33,078 nt of DNA from Candidatus Lambdaproteobacteria bacterium RIFOXYD2_FULL_50_16 (GCA_001783695.1 MFNE01000043.1:8637-41714); one strand, 5' to 3'. Counted from the first letter of the stretch, positions 15,200 to 24,499 are shown. Numbers and translations are program-made. Notes: generated from the letters alone by a model not told the origin.

Positions 15200-16630
15200 C
15201 TAGTCATCCCCTTCTTTATACTCGTTGAGTTTGTTTCTCAAGGTGCGGATGCTGATACCTAAGATATCTGCGGTTTTGGTTTTGTTTTGTTCTGTATATT
15301 CAAGGGTTTGCATGATCACTTGGCGTTCGATCTCGGCCAAGGGGGTGCCCATTTTAATGGTAAACAACTCTGAAGCTGTGCTGGCCACAGGACTGCCCTG
15401 GGGAGCTGGCTGCGTCTGAATGGCCTTAGGACTCATTAAGAGGTTGGCCACTTGAATCTCTTGCCCGCCACAAAGCAGCAGCGCCCGCTCCATTACGTTT
15501 TCCAACTCGCGCACGTTGCCGCGCCAGTTATAGTGATCAAGCAGCTTGTAAACATCTTCATGCACCCTAGGTGACTCAATCTGGTTGATTTCGGCATGTT
15601 TTTCGATAAAGTAGTTTGCCAAAAGCCGGATGTCCCCTTTGCGCTCGCGTAAGGGCGGCAGGGCCAGGGGAATTACGTTTAAGCGGAAATAAAGATCTTC
15701 GCGGAAGTGACCTTGGTTAACCGATTCCATCAGATCCCGGTTCGTGGTAGCCACCACCCGCAAATCAATAGGGATCGACTCACTCCCACCCACCCGGTCC
15801 ACCACCATTTCTTGCAAAACCCTAAGCAACTTGGCCTGCAAAGAAAGCGGCATTTCGCTGATTTCATCTAGGAGGATTGTCCCCCCTTGGGCTTGCTCAA
15901 ATTTTCCCCGGTGATCAGCAGTGGCCCCGGTAAAGCTGCCTTTGCGGTGCCCGAAGAGTTCCGATTCTAACAGGTTTTCTGGTAACGCTGCGCAGTTGAC
16001 CGCCACAAAGGGTCCTTCAACCCGGTCCGATTGATTATGAATATACCGGGCCAGTAGTTCTTTACCGGTGCCCGATTCGGCCTGGATCAAAACGGTCGCC
16101 TTCGATTTGGCGATCGACTTGGCCACAGACATGAGATTTCGCATCCCCTCGTCTTGGGTGATAATGTCCTTAAAACTAGACTTGAGCCGAAGTTCGCCCT
16201 TTTTCCCTTTCTTAGCCAACTTGACCGATTCAGGGGCCGCTTGGGTCAGGGTTGGTGGGGCTTGGTAAGAGAGTGCCCGCTCAATTAAAAAGATAAAGGT
16301 GTCAAAGTCGAAGGGCTTTTGGACATAATCAAAGGCCCCGTGTTTCATCGCCGCCAAAGCAGTATCAATAGTGCCATAGGCGGTGATTAAAACCACCGGT
16401 ATTTCGGACTTGAGGGCCTTAATGTCTTTTAAGAGTTCGATCCCGCTGCGCTTGGGCATGGTCATGTCGGTAATGACCAGACTATAGTCCTTTTTTTTGA
16501 ACTTATTTAAGCCGTCGATGGCGTTGTGGCTAAGCTCTACGGGAAAACCGCATTTCTTTAGGGCCGCGCTCATGGCGATACGCATTTCCACTTCGTCGTC
16601 CACTACCAAGATGGGGTCTTTGATCTCCAT
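15200..16630 (-). CDS. NtrC-family sigma-54-dependent response regulator
   Basis: A 476-residue activator that would use ATP to open sigma-54 promoters after phosphorylation. Domains: receiver (about 1-120) with acidic D11-D12, phospho-acceptor D55 and K105; AAA+ (about 150-390) with Walker A ESGTGKE (185-191), the sigma-54 contact loop GSFTGA (231-236) and Walker B TILLDE (251-256); Fis-type helix-turn-helix (about 434-471). Two departures from consensus are visible: Ser for Ala in GAFTGA, and Ala184 for the usual Gly before ESGTGKE. No partner histidine kinase is in the window. It follows sohB by 10 bases, so they share a transcript. Candidate targets are flagellar (FlgR/FlrC-like) or nitrogen genes; domain order alone cannot decide. 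Confidence 0.9.
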   Translation of the reverse strand: MEIKDPILVVDDEVEMRIAMSAALKKCGFPVELSHNAIDGLNKFKKKDYSLVITDMTMPKRSGIELLKDIKALKSEIPVVLITAYGTIDTALAAMKHGAFDYVQKPFDFDTFIFLIERALSYQAPPTLTQAAPESVKLAKKGKKGELRLKSSFKDIITQDEGMRNLMSVAKSIAKSKATVLIQAESGTGKELLARYIHNQSDRVEGPFVAVNCAALPENLLESELFGHRKGSFTGATADHRGKFEQAQGGTILLDEISEMPLSLQAKLLRVLQEMVVDRVGGSESIPIDLRVVATTNRDLMESVNQGHFREDLYFRLNVIPLALPPLRERKGDIRLLANYFIEKHAEINQIESPRVHEDVYKLLDHYNWRGNVRELENVMERALLLCGGQEIQVANLLMSPKAIQTQPAPQGSPVASTASELFTIKMGTPLAEIERQVIMQTLEYTEQNKTKTADILGISIRTLRNKLNEYKEGDD

Positions 16631-16640
16631 ATCCTAATCC

Positions 16641-17633
16641 CTAGAGGGGGGTTGCTGCCGAGGTCCAGGCCTCAGCCAATTGAGTCTTCCATTTACCTAT
16701 TCTGCCAAAGGAGCCCATGGGCTTACGATGGCTTACCTGATATAACGCGAACTGGTCTTTGTGTTTTAGCAAAAAGTCTTCGGCCGTGCCAATTTCGTCA
16801 ATCAGCCCTAACTCCAAAGCCTTTTGACCATACCAATATTCACCGGTAGAAAGCTTTTCTATATCCAGCAGGGGCCGATTGGCTTTAATCCAGTCTTTAA
16901 AAAGTTCGTGTGCCTCGTTTAATTCTTCTTTAAACTTGAGCCGGCTTTCTTCTTCATTTTTGCCAAAAAGGGTCAAGGTACGTTTGTATTTACCCGCCGT
17001 ATGCTGTTCAAAATCAATCCCCCGCTCCTTTAAGAAACGGCTGAAGTTTGGCAAACCGGCTACCACCCCGATACTGCCCACAATGCCAAAGGGGGCGGCA
17101 AGGATATGGTCGGCCACACAGGCCATCATGTAGCCGCCTGAAGCGGCCACCTTATCTACGGACACAATCAGCTTTAGCCCCTGTGCTTTAATCCGCCCTA
17201 ATTCAGAGGCCGCCAGCCCATATCCAGGAATTTGTCCGCCAGGACTGGTTAGACGCAACAACACCTGATCCTTAGGCTGAGCCCCGGTTAAAATTGCCGT
17301 AATCTCGGCTGAAAGATTCGCCACTCCGCTAGCGCGAATATCTCCCTCAAAGTCGAGCACAAATAGCCGGGCTTGGTCTTTCTGGGCTAGTTCCGCTTTT
17401 TTATGGGCCTCTTTAATCCGTTTTACCAGCCCCTTAGGGCCGGTGGTTTGAGCTAAGGCGAGTTCATAATCCCTAAACCGGCGGTTGATCGAAAAAATTA
17501 AAATCCCTTCCTTAGAAGGCCGCCTTAGTCCGCGCAGTAAGACCAACATCCCAAATCCGATAAATAAAACGCTGGTCAAGGCCTTGGCGACAAACAGGCC
17601 AAAATCAGCGTAAAGGGAAGGATCGTTTACCAT
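16641..17633 (-). CDS. sohB: SohB-like S49 family inner-membrane peptidase
   Basis: S49 proteases use a Ser-Lys dyad to cut signal peptides and other peptides at the membrane. The protein has 330 residues. A membrane anchor lies near residues 11-34. A basic coiled region follows, and the protease domain starts with RLFVLDFEGDIRAS (89-102). The nucleophile is S165 in KVAASGGYMMA; the general base is K217 in the TAGKYKRTLTLFGK block. That block and the length are characteristic of SohB rather than SppA. It is the first gene of a two-gene unit with the NtrC-type regulator, an uncommon pairing. Confidence 0.9.
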   Translation of the reverse strand: MVNDPSLYADFGLFVAKALTSVLFIGFGMLVLLRGLRRPSKEGILIFSINRRFRDYELALAQTTGPKGLVKRIKEAHKKAELAQKDQARLFVLDFEGDIRASGVANLSAEITAILTGAQPKDQVLLRLTSPGGQIPGYGLAASELGRIKAQGLKLIVSVDKVAASGGYMMACVADHILAAPFGIVGSIGVVAGLPNFSRFLKERGIDFEQHTAGKYKRTLTLFGKNEEESRLKFKEELNEAHELFKDWIKANRPLLDIEKLSTGEYWYGQKALELGLIDEIGTAEDFLLKHKDQFALYQVSHRKPMGSFGRIGKWKTQLAEAWTSAATPL

Positions 17634-17664
17634 TGGCCCCAGGGTAGATGGTTAAAGTTATCCC

Positions 17665-17693
17665 GTTATAAACCAAACTAATCGCCTTGAAAA
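17665..17693 (-). promoter_or_regulatory. Weak promoter candidate for sohB and the NtrC-type gene
   Basis: On the minus strand TTTTCA (17693-17688), a 17-base spacer and TATAAC (17670-17665), 32 bases before the ATG. Confidence 0.35.
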
Positions 17694-17741
17694 GATGTAA
17701 AGAGGAAGAATTTGCCGGTTAATGAATCTTTGGAACAGCAC

Positions 17742-17769
17742 TTGAATTGGTTTGAGGAACGGTTATAAT
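17742..17769 (+). promoter_or_regulatory. Sigma-70 promoter for the mltB-like gene
   Basis: TTGAAT (17742-17747), a 16-base spacer and a perfect TATAAT (17764-17769). The leader of about 70 bases holds an imperfect dyad (about 17796-17824; 9 of 12 pairs match). Confidence 0.62.
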
Positions 17770-17846
17770 GAATTGCAGATGAGGCGAGACTCGAACCCCG
17801 AAAACTATAGGTTTGCGGGTTGTTTAAGGAAAACCTTAAGGAGAAC

Positions 17847-18785
17847 ATGATGCGCGGTTGGACCAAAATTGCCCTTTTTGCTCTTTTTGCCCTGACTTTT
17901 TTGTCACCGCCCTTGAATGCGGAGGAGAAGCCCCAGTTTTCCCCTGAGGAACGGGCCTTTTTGATTGACCAATTTTCAGACCGTTTTAGCAGTTTCTATT
18001 TGACCCAAGTCTTTGAAGATCAGAGGTTAAATAAATTAGACGTGATCGCCGAGCGCAACGTCAACAACCAAGAAACCCACCGCGACTATCAAGATTTTCA
18101 TAGCCCCTACTCCCTATTTTTGGCCCAGCGATTTGAAAAAAAATGGCGCAAAACTTTGGTCCAGGCCTCGAAGAAGTTTGAGGTAGATCCAGAAGCAGTC
18201 GTCGCCATTTTGTTGGTCGAGACCGGATTTGGTAACGTTTTGGGACGTTATCCGGTAATCGGCGTGTTCAGCTCTATCCTAGTCGAACGGGAAACCGCAA
18301 AAGACCGTTACCCCATTGATCTTTCCTTAAGCGAGAGTGAACAATATTACCTAAATAAATTGGACCGTAAGGCAAAATGGGCTAAAGAAGAGCTGGCTGC
18401 ACTTTTAGAATTGTCCCAAAAAAATCAAAAGAGCCCCTACCATTACAAGGGATCTTATGCGGGCGCTTTTGGACTGCCCCAATTTTTGCCCTCTAGTTAT
18501 CTCAAATGGGGTTACGATTCTGACAAAAGTGGCTCGGTTAACCTTTTTAGGTTCCCTGACTCCATCTATTCGACAGCGAACTATCTGAAGTCGCACGGCT
18601 GGGTCAAGGGACTGGAAAACCAAGCCAACCACGAAGCGGTCTATCATTACAACCGCTCCCAGCCTTATGTGGAGACCGTTTTAAAGATTGCCCAAAAACT
18701 TAGAAACAAAAGGGGCGGGTTATCGGCTTCGGTGGCGTTAGAGATGGACGAATCCGTTGTCAAGCCGCCTGCTTCGGGGATCTAA
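17847..18785 (+). CDS. mltB: MltB-like lytic murein transglycosylase (GH103)
   Basis: Cleaves peptidoglycan between MurNAc and GlcNAc with formation of 1,6-anhydroMurNAc. The protein has 312 residues. An N-terminal signal sequence (about 1-25) lacks a lipobox Cys, so it is likely a soluble periplasmic form rather than a lipoprotein like E. coli MltB. The catalytic Glu is E125 in ILLVETGFGN; the family blocks YAGAFGLPQFLPSSY and DSIYSTANYLKSHGW follow. AAGGAG precedes the ATG at 17847 (a second ATG follows at once). An in-frame start 27 bases upstream has no such site. Confidence 0.9.
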   Translation: MMRGWTKIALFALFALTFLSPPLNAEEKPQFSPEERAFLIDQFSDRFSSFYLTQVFEDQRLNKLDVIAERNVNNQETHRDYQDFHSPYSLFLAQRFEKKWRKTLVQASKKFEVDPEAVVAILLVETGFGNVLGRYPVIGVFSSILVERETAKDRYPIDLSLSESEQYYLNKLDRKAKWAKEELAALLELSQKNQKSPYHYKGSYAGAFGLPQFLPSSYLKWGYDSDKSGSVNLFRFPDSIYSTANYLKSHGWVKGLENQANHEAVYHYNRSQPYVETVLKIAQKLRNKRGGLSASVALEMDESVVKPPASGI

Positions 18786-18797
18786 GTTAAATTTTTA

Positions 18798-18826
18798 CTG
18801 ACAGACTTTCGACCCTTTGTTAATAT
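18798..18826 (+). promoter_or_regulatory. Sigma-70 promoter for clpS-clpA
   Basis: CTGACA (18798-18803), a 17-base spacer and TAATAT (18821-18826). Transcription would start near 18833, downstream of an in-frame TTG at 18827 and upstream of the ATG at 18893; this decides the clpS start. Confidence 0.6.
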
Positions 18827-18892
18827 TTGGCAGCCGAGGATAAAAACCTCCCTTGCCCACTCATTCAACTATTTCATCACGGTTTTAAACCT

Positions 18893-19210
18893 ATGCCGTC
18901 CAAACATGAGCCCGGTTCGTTCGGCCAGAACCAGACCCATGCAGAGTCCAAGGTCGAACTACCCAAGCAGTACCGGGTGTTGTTGCATAACGACGACTAC
19001 ACCCCAATGGAGTTTGTGGTGGATGTATTGATGAATATTTTTTTGTTAGATGAAATTTCGTCAATGCGGATCATGCTGAATGTCCATAAAGAGGGCAGAG
19101 GCATCTGCGGGATATTTTCCTTCGAGGTTGCCGAGTCCAAGATTGCTAGAGTGCACGAATTGGCCAGCAAAAACGAATACCCCTTACGCGCTTCAATGGA
19201 GGAGGCTTAA
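18893..19210 (+). CDS. clpS: ATP-dependent Clp protease adaptor ClpS
   Basis: ClpS delivers proteins with N-terminal Leu, Phe, Tyr or Trp to ClpA-ClpP. The protein has 105 residues, typical length, with a disordered N-terminal part and the core motif YRVLLHNDDYTPMEFVVDVL. The NDDYTPMEFV part lines the N-degron pocket. The rest, through the HKEGRGICG block, matches the family. The ATG at 18893 gives the usual size; no clear ribosome binding site is visible. clpA follows three bases after its stop. A Leu-transferase (bpt) is encoded in the same window. Confidence 0.93.
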   Translation: MPSKHEPGSFGQNQTHAESKVELPKQYRVLLHNDDYTPMEFVVDVLMNIFLLDEISSMRIMLNVHKEGRGICGIFSFEVAESKIARVHELASKNEYPLRASMEEA

Positions 19211-19213
19211 TCC

Positions 19214-21460
19214 ATGCTTTCAAGAGAACTCGAAATCTCCCTGATCTCGGCAGTTCGCGACGCCAAAAAACGGCGGCACGAATACGTGACCCTGGAGCAC
19301 GTTTTTTATGCCCTTCTGCATGATCACGTTACCGCTTCGATTGTCGAGGAATGTGGTGGTGATGTGGAGGAACTCAAGCGCTTGGTGGATCAATATTTAG
19401 GCACCCAAGTGCCTAGCTTGCCCGAGAATGTGGAGCAAGAGCCCCTGCAAACCCTGGCCTTTCAACGGCTGATGCATAGGGTTATGAAACATGTGCAGTC
19501 CTCTGGTAAAAAAGAAGCGGACGGAGGGGACGTACTTGCGGCTTTCTTTAAAGAGGTGGATTCGCATGCTGTTTATTTCCTAAGAAGCCAAGGCATTGAA
19601 AGGCTAGATATTTTGCGCAGCATTAGCCACGGCGAAACTCGGCGCGACTTAAGCGAACCAGGCAAAAACCTAGATCCTGACAAAGCCGCTCCAGGCAAGG
19701 GGCCGGGCAAAAAATCGAGTTTAGACAGTTACACGGTCAACCTAACTCAAATGGCCAAAGAAGGTCGTCTAGATCCGGTCATAGGCCGGGAGGTGGAGAT
19801 CGAACGCTGTTTGCAGGTGCTCTGCCGCAGGCGCAAAAATAACCCGATTTTAGTGGGGGAGCCGGGGGTAGGCAAAACCGCTTTGGCCGAGGCATTGGCC
19901 ATTCGTATCGAAGAAGGACGGGTTCCTAAAAGTTTAGAGCAAGGCGAGGTTTATAGCCTAGACATGGGCTCCTTATTAGCTGGGACCAAGTTCCGTGGGG
20001 ATTTTGAACAAAGGCTTAAGTCGGTAATTACTGAGGTGGGCGAGAAGGACAAGGCGATTTTGTTTATCGACGAGATCCACACCATCGTGGGGGCAGGCGC
20101 TACCTCTGGCAGCAGCATGGACGCCAGCAATATTCTAAAACCCGCCTTGATGACCGGGACTCTACGCTGTGTCGGGGCTACTACCTATGGCGAGTACCGC
20201 AACTTTTTTGATAAAGACCGGGCCCTCTCTCGCCGGTTCCAAAAAATTGACATTCCCGAACCCTCGATTGAGGAAACGGTTAAGATCCTCATGGGGCTCA
20301 AAGAAAAGTATGAGACCTATTTTGGGATTAAATATTCGGGTAGTGCTATCCGCGCGGCAGCTGAACTTTCGGCTCAATATATTCATGACCGATTCTTACC
20401 AGACAAGGCGATCGACGTGATCGACGAAGCTGGCGCGGCCGTGATGCTTTTGCCCGTGCGAAAACGCCGCAAAACGGCAATTAACCTGCTAGATATTGAA
20501 CAGGTGGTCAGTAAAATCGCTCGGGTGCCGATCAAGGTCAAAAATAAAAATGACATCAGCGCCCTAGCCGAGTTAGAGCCCCAATTAAAACAAAAGGTTT
20601 TTGGCCAAGACTCGGCGATTGCGCATATTGTGACCGCGATCAAGCGAAACAAAGCAGGCCTAGGTCACCCCGATAAACCGATTGGCAGCTTTCTTTTTTC
20701 AGGTCCTACTGGGGTCGGGAAGACGGAAGTTTCTAAGCAAATCGCTGAAATTATGGGGATCAAGTTTGAGCGTTTTGATATGTCCGAATACATGGAAAAA
20801 CACTCGGTTGCCCGTTTGATTGGGGCCCCTCCTGGTTATGTGGGTTTTGAACAGGGTGGACTTTTAACCGAGGCTATTCGCAAACACCCTCATACGGTCC
20901 TGTTGCTCGACGAGATTGAGAAGGCCCATCCTGATATTTACAATATTTTGTTACAGGTAATGGACCGAGCTACCTTGACCGACAACAACGGCCAAGAAGC
21001 CAACTTCCGCAGCGTGATCTTGGTGATGACCTCTAACGTCGGCTCTGAAGAGCGGGGGGCCAAGGCCATCGGCTTTGGCGCTACGAATCAGGCCAAAGAA
21101 AGCGAAGCCATCGAACGCCATTTTCCACCGGAATTCCGCAACCGCTTGGACGCGGTGGTTACCTTTAACAGCCTGACCCCAGCAGTGATGGAGTCGGTGG
21201 TAACTAAGTTTATCGGCGAACTGGAACTTCAACTCAAAGAGAAAAAGGTTACCATCGCTTTAAGCAAAAAAGCCTTAGCTTGGCTGGCCAACAAGGGCTA
21301 TGACCCCGAATTTGGGGCTCGTCCTTTGGGCCGGGTGATCCAGTCCGAGATCAAAGACCGGCTTTCAGACGAAATCCTGTTTGGCCAGTTAATCCGCGGG
21401 GGTGAGGTCAAGTTGGATGTTAAAAAAGACCAACTGTCTTTCTCTTTCAAACCGGCCTAA
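19214..21460 (+). CDS. clpA: Clp protease ATPase subunit ClpA
   Basis: ClpA is the AAA+ unfoldase that feeds ClpP. At 748 residues it is full length: Clp N-domain (about 1-145), first AAA+ with Walker A GEPGVGKT (K221), second AAA+ with GPTGVGKT (K503), and a C-terminal D2-small domain. The ClpP-docking tripeptide is I619-G-F621. The absence of a long middle domain and the linked clpS distinguish it from ClpB and ClpC. Its ribosome binding site (GGAGG) lies in the end of clpS, so the two are coupled. A hairpin follows the stop. Confidence 0.97.
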   Translation: MLSRELEISLISAVRDAKKRRHEYVTLEHVFYALLHDHVTASIVEECGGDVEELKRLVDQYLGTQVPSLPENVEQEPLQTLAFQRLMHRVMKHVQSSGKKEADGGDVLAAFFKEVDSHAVYFLRSQGIERLDILRSISHGETRRDLSEPGKNLDPDKAAPGKGPGKKSSLDSYTVNLTQMAKEGRLDPVIGREVEIERCLQVLCRRRKNNPILVGEPGVGKTALAEALAIRIEEGRVPKSLEQGEVYSLDMGSLLAGTKFRGDFEQRLKSVITEVGEKDKAILFIDEIHTIVGAGATSGSSMDASNILKPALMTGTLRCVGATTYGEYRNFFDKDRALSRRFQKIDIPEPSIEETVKILMGLKEKYETYFGIKYSGSAIRAAAELSAQYIHDRFLPDKAIDVIDEAGAAVMLLPVRKRRKTAINLLDIEQVVSKIARVPIKVKNKNDISALAELEPQLKQKVFGQDSAIAHIVTAIKRNKAGLGHPDKPIGSFLFSGPTGVGKTEVSKQIAEIMGIKFERFDMSEYMEKHSVARLIGAPPGYVGFEQGGLLTEAIRKHPHTVLLLDEIEKAHPDIYNILLQVMDRATLTDNNGQEANFRSVILVMTSNVGSEERGAKAIGFGATNQAKESEAIERHFPPEFRNRLDAVVTFNSLTPAVMESVVTKFIGELELQLKEKKVTIALSKKALAWLANKGYDPEFGARPLGRVIQSEIKDRLSDEILFGQLIRGGEVKLDVKKDQLSFSFKPA

Positions 21461-21467
21461 ACCCAAC

Positions 21468-21497
21468 CCACCCCTGGGCCTTCGGCTCCAGGGGTGG
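21468..21497 (+). terminator. Strong hairpin after clpA overlapping the next ribosome binding site
   Basis: CCACCCCTGG (21468-21477) and CCAGGGGTGG (21488-21497) form a perfect ten-base-pair stem with an inner gcc/ggc. The T-run is poor (TTATTTC), so termination may be partial. The last two bases of the stem are the first two of the GGAGGG ribosome binding site for the lipoprotein at 21509. Confidence 0.55.
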
Positions 21498-21508
21498 AGG
21501 GTTATTTC

Positions 21509-22102
21509 ATGAAAAAAAGTCTGTTTATTCTGCTAGCTCTGGTTCTATTAAGTGCCTGTGTGCCCTTGCCCACCCCTGTACAGGACCAGACCCAGCGGGA
21601 CTCCTCTGATTTGTTGTCTGAAGTGACTATCACCCAAAAAGGTCCTAAAACCAGGGTGTATATCTCGCCCCGGCAGTATGCTGGTCAAGGGATGATAGAC
21701 AGTCTAGTTCGCTGTTACCGCAACGACGAAAAAAAAAGTTTTTTCTGCCAGTTATTTATGAAGGTCGAAAGCTTGTCTCCTTTGGGCGAGCGGCAGATCG
21801 AATACGAGGTGGACGGTCAAAAGGTGGTTGGTAAAATCCAAGTAGCCAAAACCCAGTTTCAGTGTGGCCCATATTGTGACCGGCTAAACTGCTCCCAACA
21901 ATGTTACAACCTTTATTTAATATCCCATACGTTGGAACAAAAAACGGTCGAAGAACTTTCAAAACTCGCCCTGCTCCCTCCTGAGAAACGCAAACCCTGG
22001 ACTTTCACCCTCCCCGGTTCTGGTTACAGCCCGACGGGAGCGATTTTGCCGGTGGCTATGGCCGCGGTATTACTCAAAATGGACCAAGATATTCTGCCAT
22101 GA
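21509..22102 (+). CDS. Cysteine-rich lipoprotein of unknown function
   Basis: A 197-residue predicted lipoprotein: short basic N-terminus, hydrophobic stretch and lipobox LSAC, then a Pro-rich linker. The mature part includes a cluster of cysteines (CGPYCDRLNCSQQC), which could form disulfides in the periplasm. The hydrophobic end of the protein is a possible second membrane contact. Family not recognised. The ATG at 21509 has GGAGGG seven bases upstream; an earlier in-frame GTG lies in the hairpin. The stop overlaps the next start (ATGA), so it is coupled to the DinB-like gene. Confidence 0.7.
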   Translation: MKKSLFILLALVLLSACVPLPTPVQDQTQRDSSDLLSEVTITQKGPKTRVYISPRQYAGQGMIDSLVRCYRNDEKKSFFCQLFMKVESLSPLGERQIEYEVDGQKVVGKIQVAKTQFQCGPYCDRLNCSQQCYNLYLISHTLEQKTVEELSKLALLPPEKRKPWTFTLPGSGYSPTGAILPVAMAAVLLKMDQDILP

Positions 22103-22551
22103 GTCAACTGGAGAGTTTAAGACTTTTTTACGAAGAGCTATTGTTACCCCTGGAGGTGCCCCTGGCCCATTGGCCGGAACCGGAGGAGGAGCGGGAGCTT
22201 TCACCCTTGTGGCATTTGGGTCACATGGCAGAGGAGGTGGCGCGGGTTTTAGTTAGCCCCTTTGACAAAGAGTCCAATCTCCCCCATCAGTTTTCGGGAA
22301 AATTCCAAGGCTCTTTAGCCCAAGACGCTTGGCGCGGGCCTTGGCCTGAATTTGATGAAATAAAAGCTTGGTGGGAGACTCTATTTATGGGGCTGGCCTC
22401 CTTAGAAGAGCTGCACCAAACCAACCCTGCGATTGACCCCGCTATTGATCTGGGCGGTCATCCCCTGGCCAGCGCCCAAGAGGCCTGGGACTACGCCCTT
22501 TTCCATACGGGCTTTCACCTAGGCCGGGTCCACCAGCTTGTGGGCTGGTAA
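22099..22551 (+). CDS. DinB/YfiT-like four-helix protein
   Basis: A 150-residue protein of the DinB-like fold, whose members bind a metal with three His and often act in thiol transfer or have unknown roles. Visible candidates are H42 in LWHLGHMAEE and the H136-x3-H140 pair in ALFHTGFHLGRVHQ. The helix pattern and spacing fit; the sequence match is distant. Coupled upstream to the lipoprotein by ATGA and followed by a membrane protein after four bases, so the three form a unit of unclear purpose. Confidence 0.65.
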   Translation: MSQLESLRLFYEELLLPLEVPLAHWPEPEEERELSPLWHLGHMAEEVARVLVSPFDKESNLPHQFSGKFQGSLAQDAWRGPWPEFDEIKAWWETLFMGLASLEELHQTNPAIDPAIDLGGHPLASAQEAWDYALFHTGFHLGRVHQLVGW

Positions 22552-22555
22552 CTAA

Positions 22556-22996
22556 ATGAATAAATCTGCCTTTATTTTTTGGACCAGCTGGCTCAAAATT
22601 CTGGCCTATCTGCTAGTTGGAATGGGTCTCTTTTTTGGGTTATTTCACCAAACCGATTGGTTTGGCCGCCTGCTGGTAGAGCCCATGGGGCAACCCTTTT
22701 GGGGGGACCAACCCCCAAAGGGGGAGGTACTCCGGTTTATCGGTTTTTTATATGCCGTGTTGGGGGCCACTTTGATCGGTTGGGGTCTGATGATCGTTTT
22801 TTTGGTCCGCCATGCCCTAACCCAAAGAAAGGCCTGGGCCTGGAAAGCTCTGTGCTGGGGGGGCTGCTTTTGGTATGCCCTAGATACCGGTTGGTCTTTG
22901 TTCTACGGGGTTTGGGCCAATGTGGCTCTCAACAGCTTACTCCTATTGGCGGTTTGGCTGCCACTCCTAAAGCTCCGCCCCCATTGTCAAGATTAG
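22556..22996 (+). CDS. Small four-helix membrane protein, unknown
   Basis: A 146-residue protein with four hydrophobic segments (about 10-30, 58-84, 93-112, 118-138) and many Trp residues. No signal peptide cleavage site or catalytic motif is visible. The family is not recognised. Last gene of the clpA-side block; it ends three bases from the convergent cyclase gene, with no room for a terminator. Confidence 0.65.
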   Translation: MNKSAFIFWTSWLKILAYLLVGMGLFFGLFHQTDWFGRLLVEPMGQPFWGDQPPKGEVLRFIGFLYAVLGATLIGWGLMIVFLVRHALTQRKAWAWKALCWGGCFWYALDTGWSLFYGVWANVALNSLLLLAVWLPLLKLRPHCQD

Positions 22997-22999
22997 GCG

Positions 23000-24301
23000 C
23001 TAGGCCCAATCCACGGCAAAGAGTTGAAGGGGTTGTTTTTTTCCTTTTACGGCTACCTCCCCCATGGGCCTTGTGCGGATTTCCCCGGCCAGTCCCTCAA
23101 CCACCGAGGCAGAGCAGAGAAAATCGTGGTCTAGATCTTTGCAGGCCGATTCAATCCGGCTGGCCTGATTGACCGCGTCACCGATGACCGTATATTCGAG
23201 CCGTTCGGCAGTGCCGATGTTGCCTACGATCACTTCGCCATAATGAATACCGATCCCTTGGCCAATGATGGGCAGTCCTAGCAAGGCTCGTTCTTGGTTC
23301 ATCTCACGTAGGGCTTCCTTCATCTCGATCCCCGCCTTCAGCGCCCGCGAGAGATCATCCGCTTGGGTCAAAGGAGTACCAAACGTGGCCAAAATACCGT
23401 CTCCCATAAACTTATCGAGGGTGCCGCCATGTTTGAAAATAACCCGCACCATTCGTTCATGGTAATCAGACAAAAAGCGCACCACTGCTTCTGGCGGGAG
23501 GGCCTCGCTCATGGAGGTAAACCCTCTGATATCGATAAACATAATGGCCACCGGCTGCCGCTTGCCTCCGGGCTCTAAAAAAGACTGACTGCCGTCGGTT
23601 ATACTCGCGATTAAATTAGGCGAGAAATAACGACCCAATTGTAAATTCGCCTTTTCAAGGGTGACTGCTTCTAAGGTAGTTTTACGGAAACTATAGGCCA
23701 TATAACCCATCCCCGCCCCAAAAACCAAGTAGGCGTAGCTAGTCACCCAATAATAAGCGCTATGTAATGCCGAGCCCAACAGGTGTTCCCCATATTGAAT
23801 GGTCAAAACCGTATTCGGATCAGAAAGCACCCAATAATAATGGAAAGTAGCCACTCCTAAAGCCCCGATAGACATTAAGATTGGGTAGAGCGGGCGGGCG
23901 GCAAAGGCGTTAATACAAATAAATCCTGCCGCCACCAAAGGCATGTTGGTCTTTAAAATATAGGTCGAACTATATGCCCCTGAAGCCCCACCCATTTGGT
24001 ACCAAGCGAAGGGTAACAAGGTGATCAAAAAGAGATCCACCAGCAAACTAGAGAACGCAACGGCCTTAATCCACTGTTTCTTTCGCAGCCAAACTAAAAA
24101 AAGCCCTTCTACCAAAATCAAACTCAAATATATGACCCACAAATAAAACTGGCGATTTACGGGCATCAACCAATCGCTGACCAACAGATAGGTCAAAATT
24201 GATATCTTAAAATAAACATGAATCCGCATCCCTTGAAGCTCTCGCTCGAACAATAACTCATTGATGGGAGCAGGGCAGCGGAGATTGAATTTGTGGCGCA
24301 A
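23000..24301 (-). CDS. Membrane-bound class III adenylate cyclase
   Basis: A 433-residue protein: N-terminal membrane part with about six hydrophobic helices (33-210), a short linker, and a C-terminal cyclase domain (about 248-430). Catalytic residues are intact: metal-binding D257 (FIDIRGFTS) and D301 (KFMGDG), purine-specifying K297 and T371 (EYTVIGDAVN), and transition-state N378 and R382. The K/T pair is typical of adenylate rather than guanylate cyclases. No HAMP or other sensor domain is visible, so the membrane part is the likely input. The start is a TTG, supported by AAAGGAG six bases upstream. cAMP receptors are not in this window. Confidence 0.88.
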   Translation of the reverse strand: MRHKFNLRCPAPINELLFERELQGMRIHVYFKISILTYLLVSDWLMPVNRQFYLWVIYLSLILVEGLFLVWLRKKQWIKAVAFSSLLVDLFLITLLPFAWYQMGGASGAYSSTYILKTNMPLVAAGFICINAFAARPLYPILMSIGALGVATFHYYWVLSDPNTVLTIQYGEHLLGSALHSAYYWVTSYAYLVFGAGMGYMAYSFRKTTLEAVTLEKANLQLGRYFSPNLIASITDGSQSFLEPGGKRQPVAIMFIDIRGFTSMSEALPPEAVVRFLSDYHERMVRVIFKHGGTLDKFMGDGILATFGTPLTQADDLSRALKAGIEMKEALREMNQERALLGLPIIGQGIGIHYGEVIVGNIGTAERLEYTVIGDAVNQASRIESACKDLDHDFLCSASVVEGLAGEIRTRPMGEVAVKGKKQPLQLFAVDWA

Positions 24302-24449
24302 GGGATTCTCCTTTGAAGGTATAGGTCAAGATAGCACTAAAGGTTTCAAAGCGAAAAGAGGGCTTGTTGCTTTTGGTCTTCTGGCGAACTCCCTGGGTTT
24401 AGGGCGAGAATTAATCAAGTTTTAATAAAGTGTTCATTTTCTTTTCATC

Positions 24450-24479
24450 TTGACCCAATAGTTTAAGTGGGACTATCAA
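24450..24479 (+). promoter_or_regulatory. Sigma-70-type promoter candidate for the cytochrome lipoprotein
   Basis: TTGACC (24450-24455), an 18-base spacer and TATCAA (24474-24479). Expected start near 24486, just before the ATG at 24500 and downstream of an alternative GTG at 24467. Confidence 0.4.
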
Positions 24480-24499
24480 ACTTGACTCAAAAAACACCG

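Noticed and set aside
17779-17865. tRNA-like T-loop text (ggggttcgagtctcgcc) on the minus strand upstream of the mltB-like gene
   Set aside because: The T-stem does not pair over five bases, no CCA or matching acceptor strand is found, and the body would overlap the mltB ribosome binding site.
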